Source of the DNA: Aquisalimonas sp.
Lineage (GTDB): Bacteria > Pseudomonadota > Gammaproteobacteria > Nitrococcales > Aquisalimonadaceae
Direction: 5' to 3'
DNA: 6,689 bases
Assembly (NCBI GenBank): GCA_007127625.1
Contig: SKYZ01000058.1
Coordinates: 1 to 6,689 of the forward strand
In this document: one piece after another, positions 1 to 6,349 of the stretch
Layout: each line of letters begins with the position of its first letter
How positions within the stretch are numbered: position 1 is the stretch's first letter
Program-made: the position numbers and the translations under genes
The notes under the pieces: model-generated
What the model was told of the DNA's origin: nothing
Seen by the model: the letters and a program-made list of their open reading frames with translations, nothing else
Database searches by the model: none

Positions 1-585
1 GCGTTCACCGAAACAGACCGGGCGGATGCCGTGGGGGTCGCGGAAGGCCAGCATGCCGTAGCCGTTGATCATGGCCACCGCGGCATAGCCGCCGCTGCAG
101 CGTCGATGCACGCCAGAGACGGCATCGAAGATGTCGTTTTCGTCCACCCGCAACTTGCCCGGGCGGGCCAGTTCGTGGGCGAACACGTTAAGCAGGATCT
201 CCGAATCGGAGGCCGTGTTGATGTGGCGCAAATCTTCCAGGAACAGCTCCCGTTTGAGCTGCTCCGCATTGGTGAGGTTGCCGTTGTGTGCAAGGCTGAT
301 GCCGTAGGGCGAGTTCACATAGAACGGCTGCGCCTCGGCACTGCTCGCGCAGCCCGCCGTCGGGTAGCGCACGTGGCCGATGCCGATATGCCCGCGCAGC
401 TGGATCATGTGCTCGGTACGGAAAACGTCGCGCACCAGGCCGTTGCGCTTGCGCAGGTAGAGACGTCCGTCTTCCCAGGTCATGATCCCGGCGGCATCCT
501 GCCCGCGATGCTGCAGTACGGTCAGGCCATCATAGATCGCCTGGTTCACCGGCCCGTGAGCCACCATTCCGATAATGCCGCACAT
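1..585 (-). CDS. purF: Amidophosphoribosyltransferase, N-terminal part (cut by window edge)
   Basis: PurF makes 5-phosphoribosylamine from PRPP and glutamine, the committed first step of de novo purine synthesis in the cytoplasm. The visible 195 codons cover most of the glutaminase (Ntn-hydrolase) domain; the family is about 500 residues, so the phosphoribosyltransferase domain lies outside the window. Seen in the translation: MCGIIG at the start, with Cys2 as the nucleophile exposed after Met removal; HRGQDAAGI at 26-34; [11 protein letters not shown] at 68-78, with the substrate-binding Arg73; LAHNGNLTN at 98-106, with the oxyanion Asn-Gly; and NTASDSE at 123-129. No stop or frameshift occurs in the visible part. 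The ATG at 585 is fixed by the need for Cys at position 2, and AAGAGGA at 596-602 sits 10 nt upstream. The gene follows cvpA by 59 nt, the usual gammaproteobacterial neighbour. The identification is secure; only completeness is unknown. Confidence 0.97.
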   Translation of the reverse strand, partial: MCGIIGMVAHGPVNQAIYDGLTVLQHRGQDAAGIMTWEDGRLYLRKRNGLVRDVFRTEHMIQLRGHIGIGHVRYPTAGCASSAEAQPFYVNSPYGISLAHNGNLTNAEQLKRELFLEDLRHINTASDSEILLNVFAHELARPGKLRVDENDIFDAVSGVHRRCSGGYAAVAMINGYGMLAFRDPHGIRPVCFGER

Positions 586-644
586 GAACGCTGAATCCTC
601 TTGCCGCTCGCTGTCACGGGGCGGTGAAGCTTCGGCCGCCAGGC

Positions 645-1241
645 CTAGTCCTCCTCCGCCTCCAGATCCGGGGTCTCGGTCTCCCCGGCGCCTTCACAGA
701 ACTCCCGCCAGTATTCCGGTGCCGGCGTGCCGTCAAGATCCGGGTCATCCGCCAGCGGCGCGTAGACCATCAGATCATCCAGCCATTCGCGCACTCCGAT
801 TTCGCAGACCCAGGGCTGGAACTGCGCCACCAGCAATGAATCCTGCCACCAGGGTTCCCGCGGCAGCGCCGTCAGCCCCGCGGCCAGCACCAGCACGGCC
901 ACCACGACCACCCCCCGTGCCAGGCCGAAAATCAGGCCGATGTACCGGTCCGTGCCGGTGAGACCGGTGCGACCAACCAGCTGCCCGGCGACGTAGTTGA
1001 TCACCGCGCCGACGATCAGGGTCGCCACGAACAGGGCAGCGAAGGCAGCACCGAGCTGCAGGGTCGGCGAGGCGATGTAGTCGCTGAGGTGGACCGCCAG
1101 GTTGTCGGAGTAGCGAATGCCGACCCAGAAGGCCGCCACCCAGACCACAAGGGAGATGACCTCGCGCACGAAACCACGGATCAGACTGATCACCACGGAA
1201 ACGGCAATCACAGCGAGGATGGCGTAATCGAGCCAGTTCAT
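645..1241 (-). CDS. cvpA: CvpA family inner-membrane protein
   Basis: CvpA was named for its need in colicin V production; its wider role is in envelope integrity and remains poorly defined. The 198-residue protein shows four likely membrane segments at about 6-21, 28-42, 63-84 and 101-123. Family signatures are LIRGFVRE at 20-27 and GLTGTDR followed by a GLARG segment at 93-110. The E. coli protein is about 162 residues; the extra length here is an acidic C-terminal tail (about 160-198) ending DLEAEED, which probably faces the cytoplasm if the even number of segments and the family topology hold. The protein contains no lysine. The ATG start matches the family N-terminus (MNWLDYAI), but no good Shine-Dalgarno is visible just upstream. 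It lies between dedD (100-nt gap) and purF (59-nt gap). The family call is secure; the function of the tail is unknown. Confidence 0.94.
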   Translation of the reverse strand: MNWLDYAILAVIAVSVVISLIRGFVREVISLVVWVAAFWVGIRYSDNLAVHLSDYIASPTLQLGAAFAALFVATLIVGAVINYVAGQLVGRTGLTGTDRYIGLIFGLARGVVVVAVLVLAAGLTALPREPWWQDSLLVAQFQPWVCEIGVREWLDDLMVYAPLADDPDLDGTPAPEYWREFCEGAGETETPDLEAEED

Positions 1242-1286
1242 GGGCGGAGGTCAGCGCCGGGGCAGCACGAAGGGGTAAATGGTAGC

Positions 1287-1336
1287 AAAGCCCCCGTCAG
1301 GGAGAAAGCAGACCACGAACGACGGAGCATGGTCGC
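1287..1336 (-). terminator. Two small tandem hairpins after dedD (weak terminator candidates)
   Basis: Just after the dedD stop the minus strand can fold GCGACCA with TGGTC-T-GC (one bulge, 14-nt loop, 1308-1336), followed by TTTCT. Next comes CTCCC-TGAC-GGGGG (1291-1304; 5 bp with one G-U, 4-nt loop), followed by CTTTGC. Neither has a proper T-run. They sit in the 100-nt dedD-cvpA gap (1242-1341), the longest non-coding stretch in the window, where I find no convincing promoter or PurR-like box. Confidence 0.2.
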
Positions 1337-1341
1337 ACGCA

Positions 1342-1977
1342 TCAGGGATGTGAGACCACCAGACCGTCCAGATCGGCATCCTCCGCCAGACGATCCAGCA
1401 GGGCTTCGGCGTCCTCGCGCTCGGTCACCGGACCGACCCGCAGCCGGTAGACCGGGTCTGCATCGTCCCGCTCGACGCGCTCCACATAGGCGGAAAAGTC
1501 CTGCTCCCGCAGCCGGTCCCGCAGGCCGAGGGCATTGGATTCCTGACTGAAACTGCCCACCTGAACCGCCCAGGAAGCCAGTTCGTCCTCAGGTTCGGCG
1601 GAATCGTCCACACGCTCCACCTCCTGGTCCGTGTCAGGCTGCTCCTCGGGCTCTGCGGCGGTTTCCGGTTCATCCTCTTCCTCGGGCGTGGCCTCCACGG
1701 ACTCGTCCGGTTCCGGCGGCGGGGCGTCACCGGGGTCGGCGGCCACATCACCCTCGGGTTCGTCGGGAAGCGGCACGGCCTCCAGTTCGCCGGTGGGCGG
1801 CGTTTCACCGGGATCCCCTTCAGGGCCGCGCTCCACCTCCGGCCGGGGCGGGATGTCCATGGCGACATTGGTGGTCCCGCGGTCAACGGGCCCCTGCAAC
1901 AGCATGGGCAGGAAGATCACCGCCAGGGCAACCACGATCACCGCGCCAATGAGCCGTTGTTTATGCTGCTGCTGCAA
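1342..1977 (-). CDS. dedD: DedD-like SPOR-domain cell division protein
   Basis: SPOR-domain proteins bind denuded septal peptidoglycan; DedD is an inner-membrane member that helps constriction in E. coli. The 211-residue protein has a short cytoplasmic N-terminus, one membrane anchor at about 9-27, a proline-rich and very acidic periplasmic linker at about 28-134, and a SPOR domain at 135-211 beginning SWAVQVGSF and including YRLRVGPV. The length is close to E. coli DedD (about 220). The start is TTG at 1977: an in-frame TGA lies 12 codons upstream, no ATG, GTG or CTG occurs between them, and GGGAGGA stands 7 nt before the TTG. The whole protein has a single lysine (Lys6), and the linker has none. 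It follows folC by 62 nt and precedes cvpA, as in E. coli. Sequence conservation lies in the anchor and SPOR domain, so the symbol rests partly on synteny. Confidence 0.92.
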   Translation of the reverse strand: MQQQHKQRLIGAVIVVALAVIFLPMLLQGPVDRGTTNVAMDIPPRPEVERGPEGDPGETPPTGELEAVPLPDEPEGDVAADPGDAPPPEPDESVEATPEEEDEPETAAEPEEQPDTDQEVERVDDSAEPEDELASWAVQVGSFSQESNALGLRDRLREQDFSAYVERVERDDADPVYRLRVGPVTEREDAEALLDRLAEDADLDGLVVSHP

Positions 1978-1984
1978 TCCGCCG

Positions 1985-1991
1985 TCCTCCC
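1985..1991 (-). promoter_or_regulatory. Strong ribosome binding site for the TTG start of dedD
   Basis: The minus strand reads GGGAGGA, 7 nt before the TTG codon at 1977-1975. This is a near-perfect Shine-Dalgarno at normal spacing and is the main reason to accept a TTG start, since no other start codon exists in this frame before the upstream in-frame stop. Confidence 0.85.
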
Positions 1992-2001
1992 TTTCCCGGT
2001 C

Positions 2002-2024
2002 ACCGACCCGTCACAGGGGTCAGT
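2002..2024 (-). repeat. Inverted repeat in the dedD leader
   Basis: On the minus strand ACTGACCC and GGGTCGGT are separated by 7 nt and can form an 8-bp stem with one G-U pair. The second arm also belongs to a smaller alternative hairpin (GGTC, 3 nt, GACC) just downstream. It lies in the 62-nt folC-dedD gap, about 10 nt upstream of the dedD ribosome binding site. No T-run follows on the minus strand, so it does not look like an intrinsic terminator. It may be an mRNA structure element; a role is not shown. Confidence 0.45.
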
Positions 2025-2039
2025 CGCACGCGTCGGCGC

Positions 2040-3311
2040 TCACTCGCCGACCTTCTGCACAGCATGCAATACTTCCTCCACGGTGCGGAAGGAGCCGAAA
2101 ACCAACACCCGGTCCCCGGGCCGCGTCTCCTGACGCAGCCGATGCACCAGAGCGCGGGCGTCACCGCTGCCGGCCACCGCCTCGCCCCGGCGCTCCAGCT
2201 CACGAACCACCTGCGGCGCGGACCGGGCATCAGCGTCAGGAAGGGCCAGGGGCCACCAGGCATCCACATGACCGCGGAGGACCTCCAGCAGCGGATCCAG
2301 ATCCTTGCGGGCCATGATCCCCAGCACGGCGTGACACCGCCCCGTGACGGGACGGCGCTGTAGTTCGGATGCCAGCACTGTCACCGCGTCGGCGTTGTGC
2401 GCCACATCCAGAAGCCACTCCACCGGGCCCGGCAATACCTGCAGCCGCCCCGGCAGCTGCACGCGCTGCAAACCCGCCGCCAGCGCTTCCGGCGCCACCG
2501 CCAGGCGCTCCTGCATGCACTCCAGCGCCGTGAGCACGCCGGCAGCGTTGCGGTACTGCATATCACCGGGTAGCGCCGGCGCCGGCAACCCTTCATGGGT
2601 GTCATGACAGCCCTGCCAGTCCCAGGCACCGGAACCATGCAGCCGCCAGTGATAGTCCTCCCCGGCGACGATCAGCGGCGTGCCCTGAGCCGTGGCCATT
2701 TCCCGGATCACCTCGGGCATGGCCGGCCCGGCAAACACCGCCGGCCGATCCCGCCGCATGATTCCCGCCTTCTCGCGACCGATGGCGTTGCGATCATGAC
2801 CCAGCCACTCGGCGTGATCCAGGCCGATACTGGTGAGAAGCGCCACATCCGGGTCCATCATGTTGACCGCATCCAGGCGTCCGCCGAGGCCCACCTCCAG
2901 CAACCCCACATCGACATTCTGCTCGCGGAACAGCCAGATCGCCGCCAAGGTGCCGAACTCGAAGTAGCTGAGGCTGATCTCGTCACGGGCCCGGTCGATG
3001 GCATCGAAGGCGGCCATGATGGATTCATCGTCGGCCTCCGCGCCGCCGATGCGGATGCGTTCGTTGTAGCGCAGCAAATGAGGTGAGGTGTAGGCCCCGG
3101 TGCGATAGCCGGCAGCTTCCAGGATGGCAACCAGCAGGGCCACGGACGAGCCCTTGCCGTTGGTGCCGGCGACGGTGATCAACGGCACCGAGGCAGGGCG
3201 CAGGCCGAGGCGGTCGGCCACGGCACCCACCCGTTCCAGGCCAGGGTCAATGGCGCGGGGGTGCAGCCCCGCCTGCCATTCCAGCCATGCATCCAGCGTC
3301 TGGTAGCGCAC
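2040..3311 (-). CDS. folC: Bifunctional folylpolyglutamate synthase / dihydrofolate synthase
   Basis: FolC joins dihydropteroate to glutamate to give dihydrofolate and later adds further glutamates to folates, using ATP, in the cytoplasm. With the GTG start at 3311 the protein is 423 residues, about the same as E. coli FolC. Visible motifs: P-loop GTNGKGSS at 49-56; TSPHL at 75-79; YFEFGTLAA at 116-124; LLEVGLGGRLDAVN at 137-150 with the metal-binding Glu139; GLDH at 163-166; EKAGI at 180-184, whose Lys181 corresponds to the carbamylated lysine of the family; LPGR at 285-288; and DVAHN at 301-305, the start of the C-terminal domain. The reading frame stays open upstream to an ATG at 3404, but that stretch is arginine-rich, overlaps accD and is unlike the family N-terminus; the RYQTLDAWLEWQ that follows the GTG fits it. 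The GTG comes 4 nt after the accD stop, suggesting translational coupling. Confidence 0.95.
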   Translation of the reverse strand: MRYQTLDAWLEWQAGLHPRAIDPGLERVGAVADRLGLRPASVPLITVAGTNGKGSSVALLVAILEAAGYRTGAYTSPHLLRYNERIRIGGAEADDESIMAAFDAIDRARDEISLSYFEFGTLAAIWLFREQNVDVGLLEVGLGGRLDAVNMMDPDVALLTSIGLDHAEWLGHDRNAIGREKAGIMRRDRPAVFAGPAMPEVIREMATAQGTPLIVAGEDYHWRLHGSGAWDWQGCHDTHEGLPAPALPGDMQYRNAAGVLTALECMQERLAVAPEALAAGLQRVQLPGRLQVLPGPVEWLLDVAHNADAVTVLASELQRRPVTGRCHAVLGIMARKDLDPLLEVLRGHVDAWWPLALPDADARSAPQVVRELERRGEAVAGSGDARALVHRLRQETRPGDRVLVFGSFRTVEEVLHAVQKVGE

Positions 3312-3315
3312 GCGC

Positions 3316-4230
3316 TCAGGCCGTGGTGTCGGCCACCGCCTCCTCCTGCGGATCGCGCTGGTCGGGAGAGGGCTGGTGAGTGAGGATCGCGAACAGGCGG
3401 GCAATGGTATCGCGCATGTCGCGGCGATCGACGATCATGTCGACGGCTCCGTGGTCCAGCAGAAACTCCGACCGCTGGAAGCCTTCGGGCAACGTCTCGC
3501 GCACCGTCTGCTCGATGACCCGGGGGCCGGCGAAACCGATCAATGCTCCGGGCTCGGCAATGTTGATATCACCGAGGGTGGCCAGACTCGCGGACACGCC
3601 GCCCATGGTCGGGTCGGTGAGCACCGAGACGTACGGCACACCCTCTTCGCGCATGCGGCCGAGGGCGGCGCTGGTTTTCGCCATCTGCATCAGCGAGAAC
3701 AGTGCCTCCTGCATGCGAGCGCCGCCGGAGGCGGCGAAGCAAACCATGGGGATGCGCTCCTCCAGGGCCACATTGGCGGCACGCACGAAGCGCTCCCCCA
3801 CCACCGAGCCCATGGAGCCGCCCATGAACTCGAATTCGAAGGCGCAGGCCACCACGGGCTGGCCGCGCAACCGACCCTGGTAGGCGATCAGGGCATCGTC
3901 TTCACCGGTGCTCTTCTGTGCCTGGGCGAGACGGTCCTTGTACTTCTTGCTGTCCTTGAACCGCAGCGCGTCCACGGGTTTCACGGCGGCACCGATCTCG
4001 GTGGCGTCGGCCTCGTCCAGGAAGCTCTTCAGCCGCACCCGCGCGCTGATGCGCATGTGGTGGGCGCACTTGGGGCAAACCTCGTGGTTGCGCTCCACCT
4101 CCGGGCGGTACAGCACGGCGCTGCAACCGGGACACTTCGTCCAGAGGCCTTCGGGGATACTACGGTTCCGCGCCTTCTCCGTGGCGTCGGTCCGGATCCG
4201 GGAGGGCATGAGTTTCTGGAACCAGCTCAT
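3316..4230 (-). CDS. accD: Acetyl-CoA carboxylase carboxyltransferase subunit beta
   Basis: AccD pairs with AccA to form the carboxyltransferase that moves carboxyl from carboxybiotin (on AccB) to acetyl-CoA, giving malonyl-CoA for fatty acid synthesis. The 304-residue length equals that of E. coli AccD. A four-cysteine zinc ribbon is present (Cys33, Cys36, Cys52, Cys55), which in E. coli also allows binding to its own mRNA. The crotonase-type fold motifs are intact: [17 protein letters not shown] at 135-151, SGGARMQEA at 168-176 and [11 protein letters not shown] at 205-215. The N-terminus [12 protein letters not shown] fits the family, and AGGA lies 9 nt before the ATG. It follows trpA by 68 nt and is followed by folC after 4 nt. 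The C-terminal tail is short and acidic. accA and the biotin subunits are not in the window. Confidence 0.97.
   Translation of the reverse strand: MSWFQKLMPSRIRTDATEKARNRSIPEGLWTKCPGCSAVLYRPEVERNHEVCPKCAHHMRISARVRLKSFLDEADATEIGAAVKPVDALRFKDSKKYKDRLAQAQKSTGEDDALIAYQGRLRGQPVVACAFEFEFMGGSMGSVVGERFVRAANVALEERIPMVCFAASGGARMQEALFSLMQMAKTSAALGRMREEGVPYVSVLTDPTMGGVSASLATLGDINIAEPGALIGFAGPRVIEQTVRETLPEGFQRSEFLLDHGAVDMIVDRRDMRDTIARLFAILTHQPSPDQRDPQEEAVADTTA
3339..3347 (-). promoter_or_regulatory. AGGAGGAGG in the accD tail, upstream of folC
   Basis: The minus strand carries AGGAGGAGG, a perfect Shine-Dalgarno match, inside the last codons of accD (Gln-Glu-Glu-Ala). It ends 27 nt before the folC GTG, too far for direct initiation, and no start codon occurs in the folC frame between them. 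It may slow or hold ribosomes near the accD stop and help restart at folC, or it may simply encode the acidic tail. Confidence 0.35.
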
Positions 4231-4298
4231 GATGGCATGTCCTGTTCACGGTGAATGGAAAACCGGCTGCGCTCAGTGTTTGCTCAAGGCCGGTATTC
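4231..4298 (-). other. trpA-accD intergenic region with a possible weak terminator
   Basis: This 68-nt spacer separates the trp genes from accD. On the minus strand GCCGGT at the accD side (4267-4262) can pair with ACCGGC at 4294-4289, a 6-bp stem with a 21-nt loop, and TTTT (4262-4259) overlaps the stem end. This is a poor intrinsic terminator at best and may allow partial read-through. I see no convincing promoter for accD here. Confidence 0.25.
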
Positions 4299-5120
4299 TC
4301 AGGCCGGCACGGTGCCGGCGTCCAATGCGCGGCGCATGTCCGCCACCAGGGTGGTGATCTCGCAACGCGCGCGCTCGGCGTCACCCTGGTTGGCCTCGAT
4401 ACGGCGCACCAGCGCGCTGCCGACGATCACGGCGTCCGCCACGGCGCCCATGCGGGCAGCCATGTCGGCGTCGCTGATCCCGAAGCCCACGCCCACGGGC
4501 AACCCGGTCATGCTCCGCAGCCGCTGGACGCGGCCGCCAACGGCTTCCACATCAAGGCCGCCGTCACCGCCGGTGACGCCTTTCACGGAAACGTAGTACA
4601 CGAACCCCCGCGCCTTGTCGCAGATCAGCTGCATACGCTCTTCAGTGGTGGTAGGGGCCACCAGGAAGATGGAGTCCAGTCCCTCACCCTCCAGGTATTC
4701 GGCCACCTCGGCCATCTCCTCGGGGGGCATATCCACGATCAGTGCACCGTCAACGCCGGACTCCAGTGCCTCTCTGGCAAACGCCGCGTAGCCCATGATC
4801 TCCACAGGGTTCATGTAACCCATGAGCACCACGGGTGTCTCCGCATCCTGCTCGCGGAACCGCCGCACCATGCCGAGCACATCGCGGATACCAGTGCCGT
4901 GGCGCAGGGCGCGCTCGCAGGCCTGCTGGATCACCGGACCATCACCGATGGGATCGGAGAACGGGACGCCCAGTTCGAGCACGTCGGCGCCACTGGCCAC
5001 CATGGCGTGCATGAGCGGGACCGTGAACCCCGGCTCCGGGTCCCCGGCCGTCACGTAGGGGATCAGGGCGGTACGACCCTGGTGCTGCAGGTTTCTGAAA
5101 CGTTCGGCAAGACGGCTCAC
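4299..5120 (-). CDS. trpA: Tryptophan synthase alpha chain
   Basis: TrpA is a TIM barrel that splits indole-3-glycerol phosphate into indole and glyceraldehyde 3-phosphate; indole passes by an internal tunnel to TrpB in the alpha2-beta2 complex. The 273 residues match the usual length (about 268). Both catalytic acids are present at the Salmonella positions: Glu49 in [10 protein letters not shown] and Asp60. Other family motifs are MGYMNP at 100-105, APTTTEER at 155-162, VSVKGVTG at 177-184, GVGFGIS at 210-216 and the phosphate-binding GS at 234-235. Residue 59 is Gly, where DPxADGP with Ala is usual; this is mild and beside Asp60. The start is GTG, overlapping the trpB stop as GTGA, with GAGGG 9 nt upstream inside trpB, so translation is probably coupled and the two subunits kept equal. 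Confidence 0.97.
   Translation of the reverse strand: MSRLAERFRNLQHQGRTALIPYVTAGDPEPGFTVPLMHAMVASGADVLELGVPFSDPIGDGPVIQQACERALRHGTGIRDVLGMVRRFREQDAETPVVLMGYMNPVEIMGYAAFAREALESGVDGALIVDMPPEEMAEVAEYLEGEGLDSIFLVAPTTTEERMQLICDKARGFVYYVSVKGVTGGDGGLDVEAVGGRVQRLRSMTGLPVGVGFGISDADMAARMGAVADAVIVGSALVRRIEANQGDAERARCEITTLVADMRRALDAGTVPA
4303..4319. repeat. 17-bp palindrome over the last trpA codons
   Basis: GCCGGCAC and GTGCCGGC are perfect reverse complements separated by one base, covering the last codons of trpA just before its stop. As RNA it would form a 6-bp all-GC stem with a 5-nt loop. No T-run follows it on the minus strand. The sequence fact is certain; a role in mRNA 3'-end protection or transcription pausing is inference. 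Confidence 0.5.
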
Positions 5121-6349
5121 AGCTCGATTCCCTCACGTTCGGCCACGGTCTGGATGTCCTTGTCTCCACGTCCGGACAGATTCACCACCAGGCAGCGATC
5201 GGGTCCGAGTTCCCGTGCGAGCTTCTCCGCATAGGCCAGGGCATGGGCCGTCTCCAGGGCCGGGATGATGCCTTCGGTCCGGGTCAGGGCGTGAAACGCC
5301 TTCATGGCCTCGTCGTCGGTGACGGAGGTGTACACGGCCCGATTGATGTCCTTGAGCCATGCGTGCTCGGGGCCGACACCAGGGTAGTCCAGGCCGGCCG
5401 AGACCGAGTGGGTCCCGATGATCTGGCCGTTGTCGTCTTCCATGAGGTAGGTGCGGTTGCCGTGCAGCACACCCGGCCGCCCGGCGCTGAGCGGCGCGGC
5501 GTGCTCGCCGGTGGCAATGCCGTGCCCGCCCGCCTCGACGCCGTACAGGCTGACGGATTCGTCTCCCAGGAACGGGTGAAACAGGCCGATGGCGTTGGAA
5601 CCGCCGCCCACGCAGGCCACCAGGGCATCCGGGAGACGCCCTTCCACCGCCAGCATCTGCTCCCGGGTCTCGCGGCCGATGATGGACTGGAAATCCCGCA
5701 CCATCATGGGGTACGGGTGGGGCCCGGCGACAGTACCGATGATGTAGAAGGTGTCGTCCACGTGGGCAACCCAGTCACGCATGGCCTCGTTCAGCGCATC
5801 CTTGAGCGTGCGCGACCCGGAGGTCACCGGGACCACTTCGGCACCCAGCAGGCGCATGCGATAGACGTTGGGCGCCTGCCGCTGGATGTCATCGGCACCC
5901 ATGTAGACCACGCACTCCAGGCCCAGGCGTGCGGCAACGGTGGCCGTGGCGACGCCGTGCTGCCCCGCACCGGTTTCGGCGATCACCCGGGTCTTGCCCA
6001 TGCGCTTGGCCAGCAGCGCCTGGCCGATGGTGTTGTTCACCTTGTGGGCACCGGTGTGGTTGAGATCCTCGCGCTTGAGGTAGATCCGCGCGCCACCGGT
6101 TTCCCGGGTCCAGCGTGCCGCCAGATACAGCGGCGACGGCCGGCCTACGAAATCCTTGCAGTCGCTCTGGAACTCGGCGACAAACTCCGGGTCCTCGCGG
6201 TAGCGCGCATAGGCCTCGGCCAGTTCCCGCAGGGGCGCCATCAACGTCTCGGGGACGAACTGCCCCCCGTACTTGCCGAAGTGCCCCCGGGCGTCCGGGA
6301 AACTTGCGAAATCAATCGGCTGCCGTGTTGCTTCGCTCGTGTTGGACAC
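5117..6349 (-). CDS. trpB: Tryptophan synthase beta chain
   Basis: TrpB is the PLP enzyme that condenses indole with L-serine to L-tryptophan. With the GTG start at 6349 it has 410 residues, normal for the family (about 397-410). Seen: [14 protein letters not shown] at 23-36; HTGAHKVNN at 98-106 with the PLP-binding Lys103; ETGAGQHG at 125-132 with catalytic Glu125; the GGGSNAIG phosphate loop at 248-255; and NLSGRGDKD close to the C-terminus. The GTG is chosen because GAGGT lies 5 nt upstream and the following residues fit the family. The frame stays open to an ATG at 6427, but that adds an arginine-rich stretch lying within trpF and unlike TrpB. The gene overlaps the end of trpF by 38 nt and the start of trpA by 4 nt. 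This is the classic TrpB1 type that works with TrpA. Confidence 0.97.
   Translation of the reverse strand: MSNTSEATRQPIDFASFPDARGHFGKYGGQFVPETLMAPLRELAEAYARYREDPEFVAEFQSDCKDFVGRPSPLYLAARWTRETGGARIYLKREDLNHTGAHKVNNTIGQALLAKRMGKTRVIAETGAGQHGVATATVAARLGLECVVYMGADDIQRQAPNVYRMRLLGAEVVPVTSGSRTLKDALNEAMRDWVAHVDDTFYIIGTVAGPHPYPMMVRDFQSIIGRETREQMLAVEGRLPDALVACVGGGSNAIGLFHPFLGDESVSLYGVEAGGHGIATGEHAAPLSAGRPGVLHGNRTYLMEDDNGQIIGTHSVSAGLDYPGVGPEHAWLKDINRAVYTSVTDDEAMKAFHALTRTEGIIPALETAHALAYAEKLARELGPDRCLVVNLSGRGDKDIQTVAEREGIEL

Noticed and set aside
31..594. 187-codon plus-strand frame at the left end
   Set aside because: It is antisense to purF, which has full catalytic motifs on the minus strand.
620..640. 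GGCGG/CCGCC inverted repeat with an inner GAAGCTTC in the cvpA-purF gap, as a terminator
   Set aside because: Only 5 bp of outer stem, no T-run, and a terminator just before purF would be unexpected in this cluster.
1242..1341. Possible promoter for cvpA with TACCAT as -10
   Set aside because: Only 4 of 6 matches at -10 and no acceptable -35 at 16-18 nt; not better than chance in this sequence.
1631..2317. Ser/Gly-rich plus-strand frame of 228 codons
   Set aside because: The apparent low-complexity protein is the complement of the Glu/Asp/Pro-rich dedD linker and then runs across the gap into folC.
3312..3404. N-terminal extension of FolC from the ATG at 3404
   Set aside because: It overlaps accD by 89 nt, is arginine-rich and is unlike FolC N-termini; the GTG at 3311 gives the family length.
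3376..4254. 292-codon plus-strand frame antisense to accD
   Set aside because: Shadow of accD; no recognisable protein features.
4251..5234. 327-codon plus-strand frame antisense to trpA
   Set aside because: Same-phase antisense shadow of trpA, with His- and Gly-rich low-information sequence and no domain.
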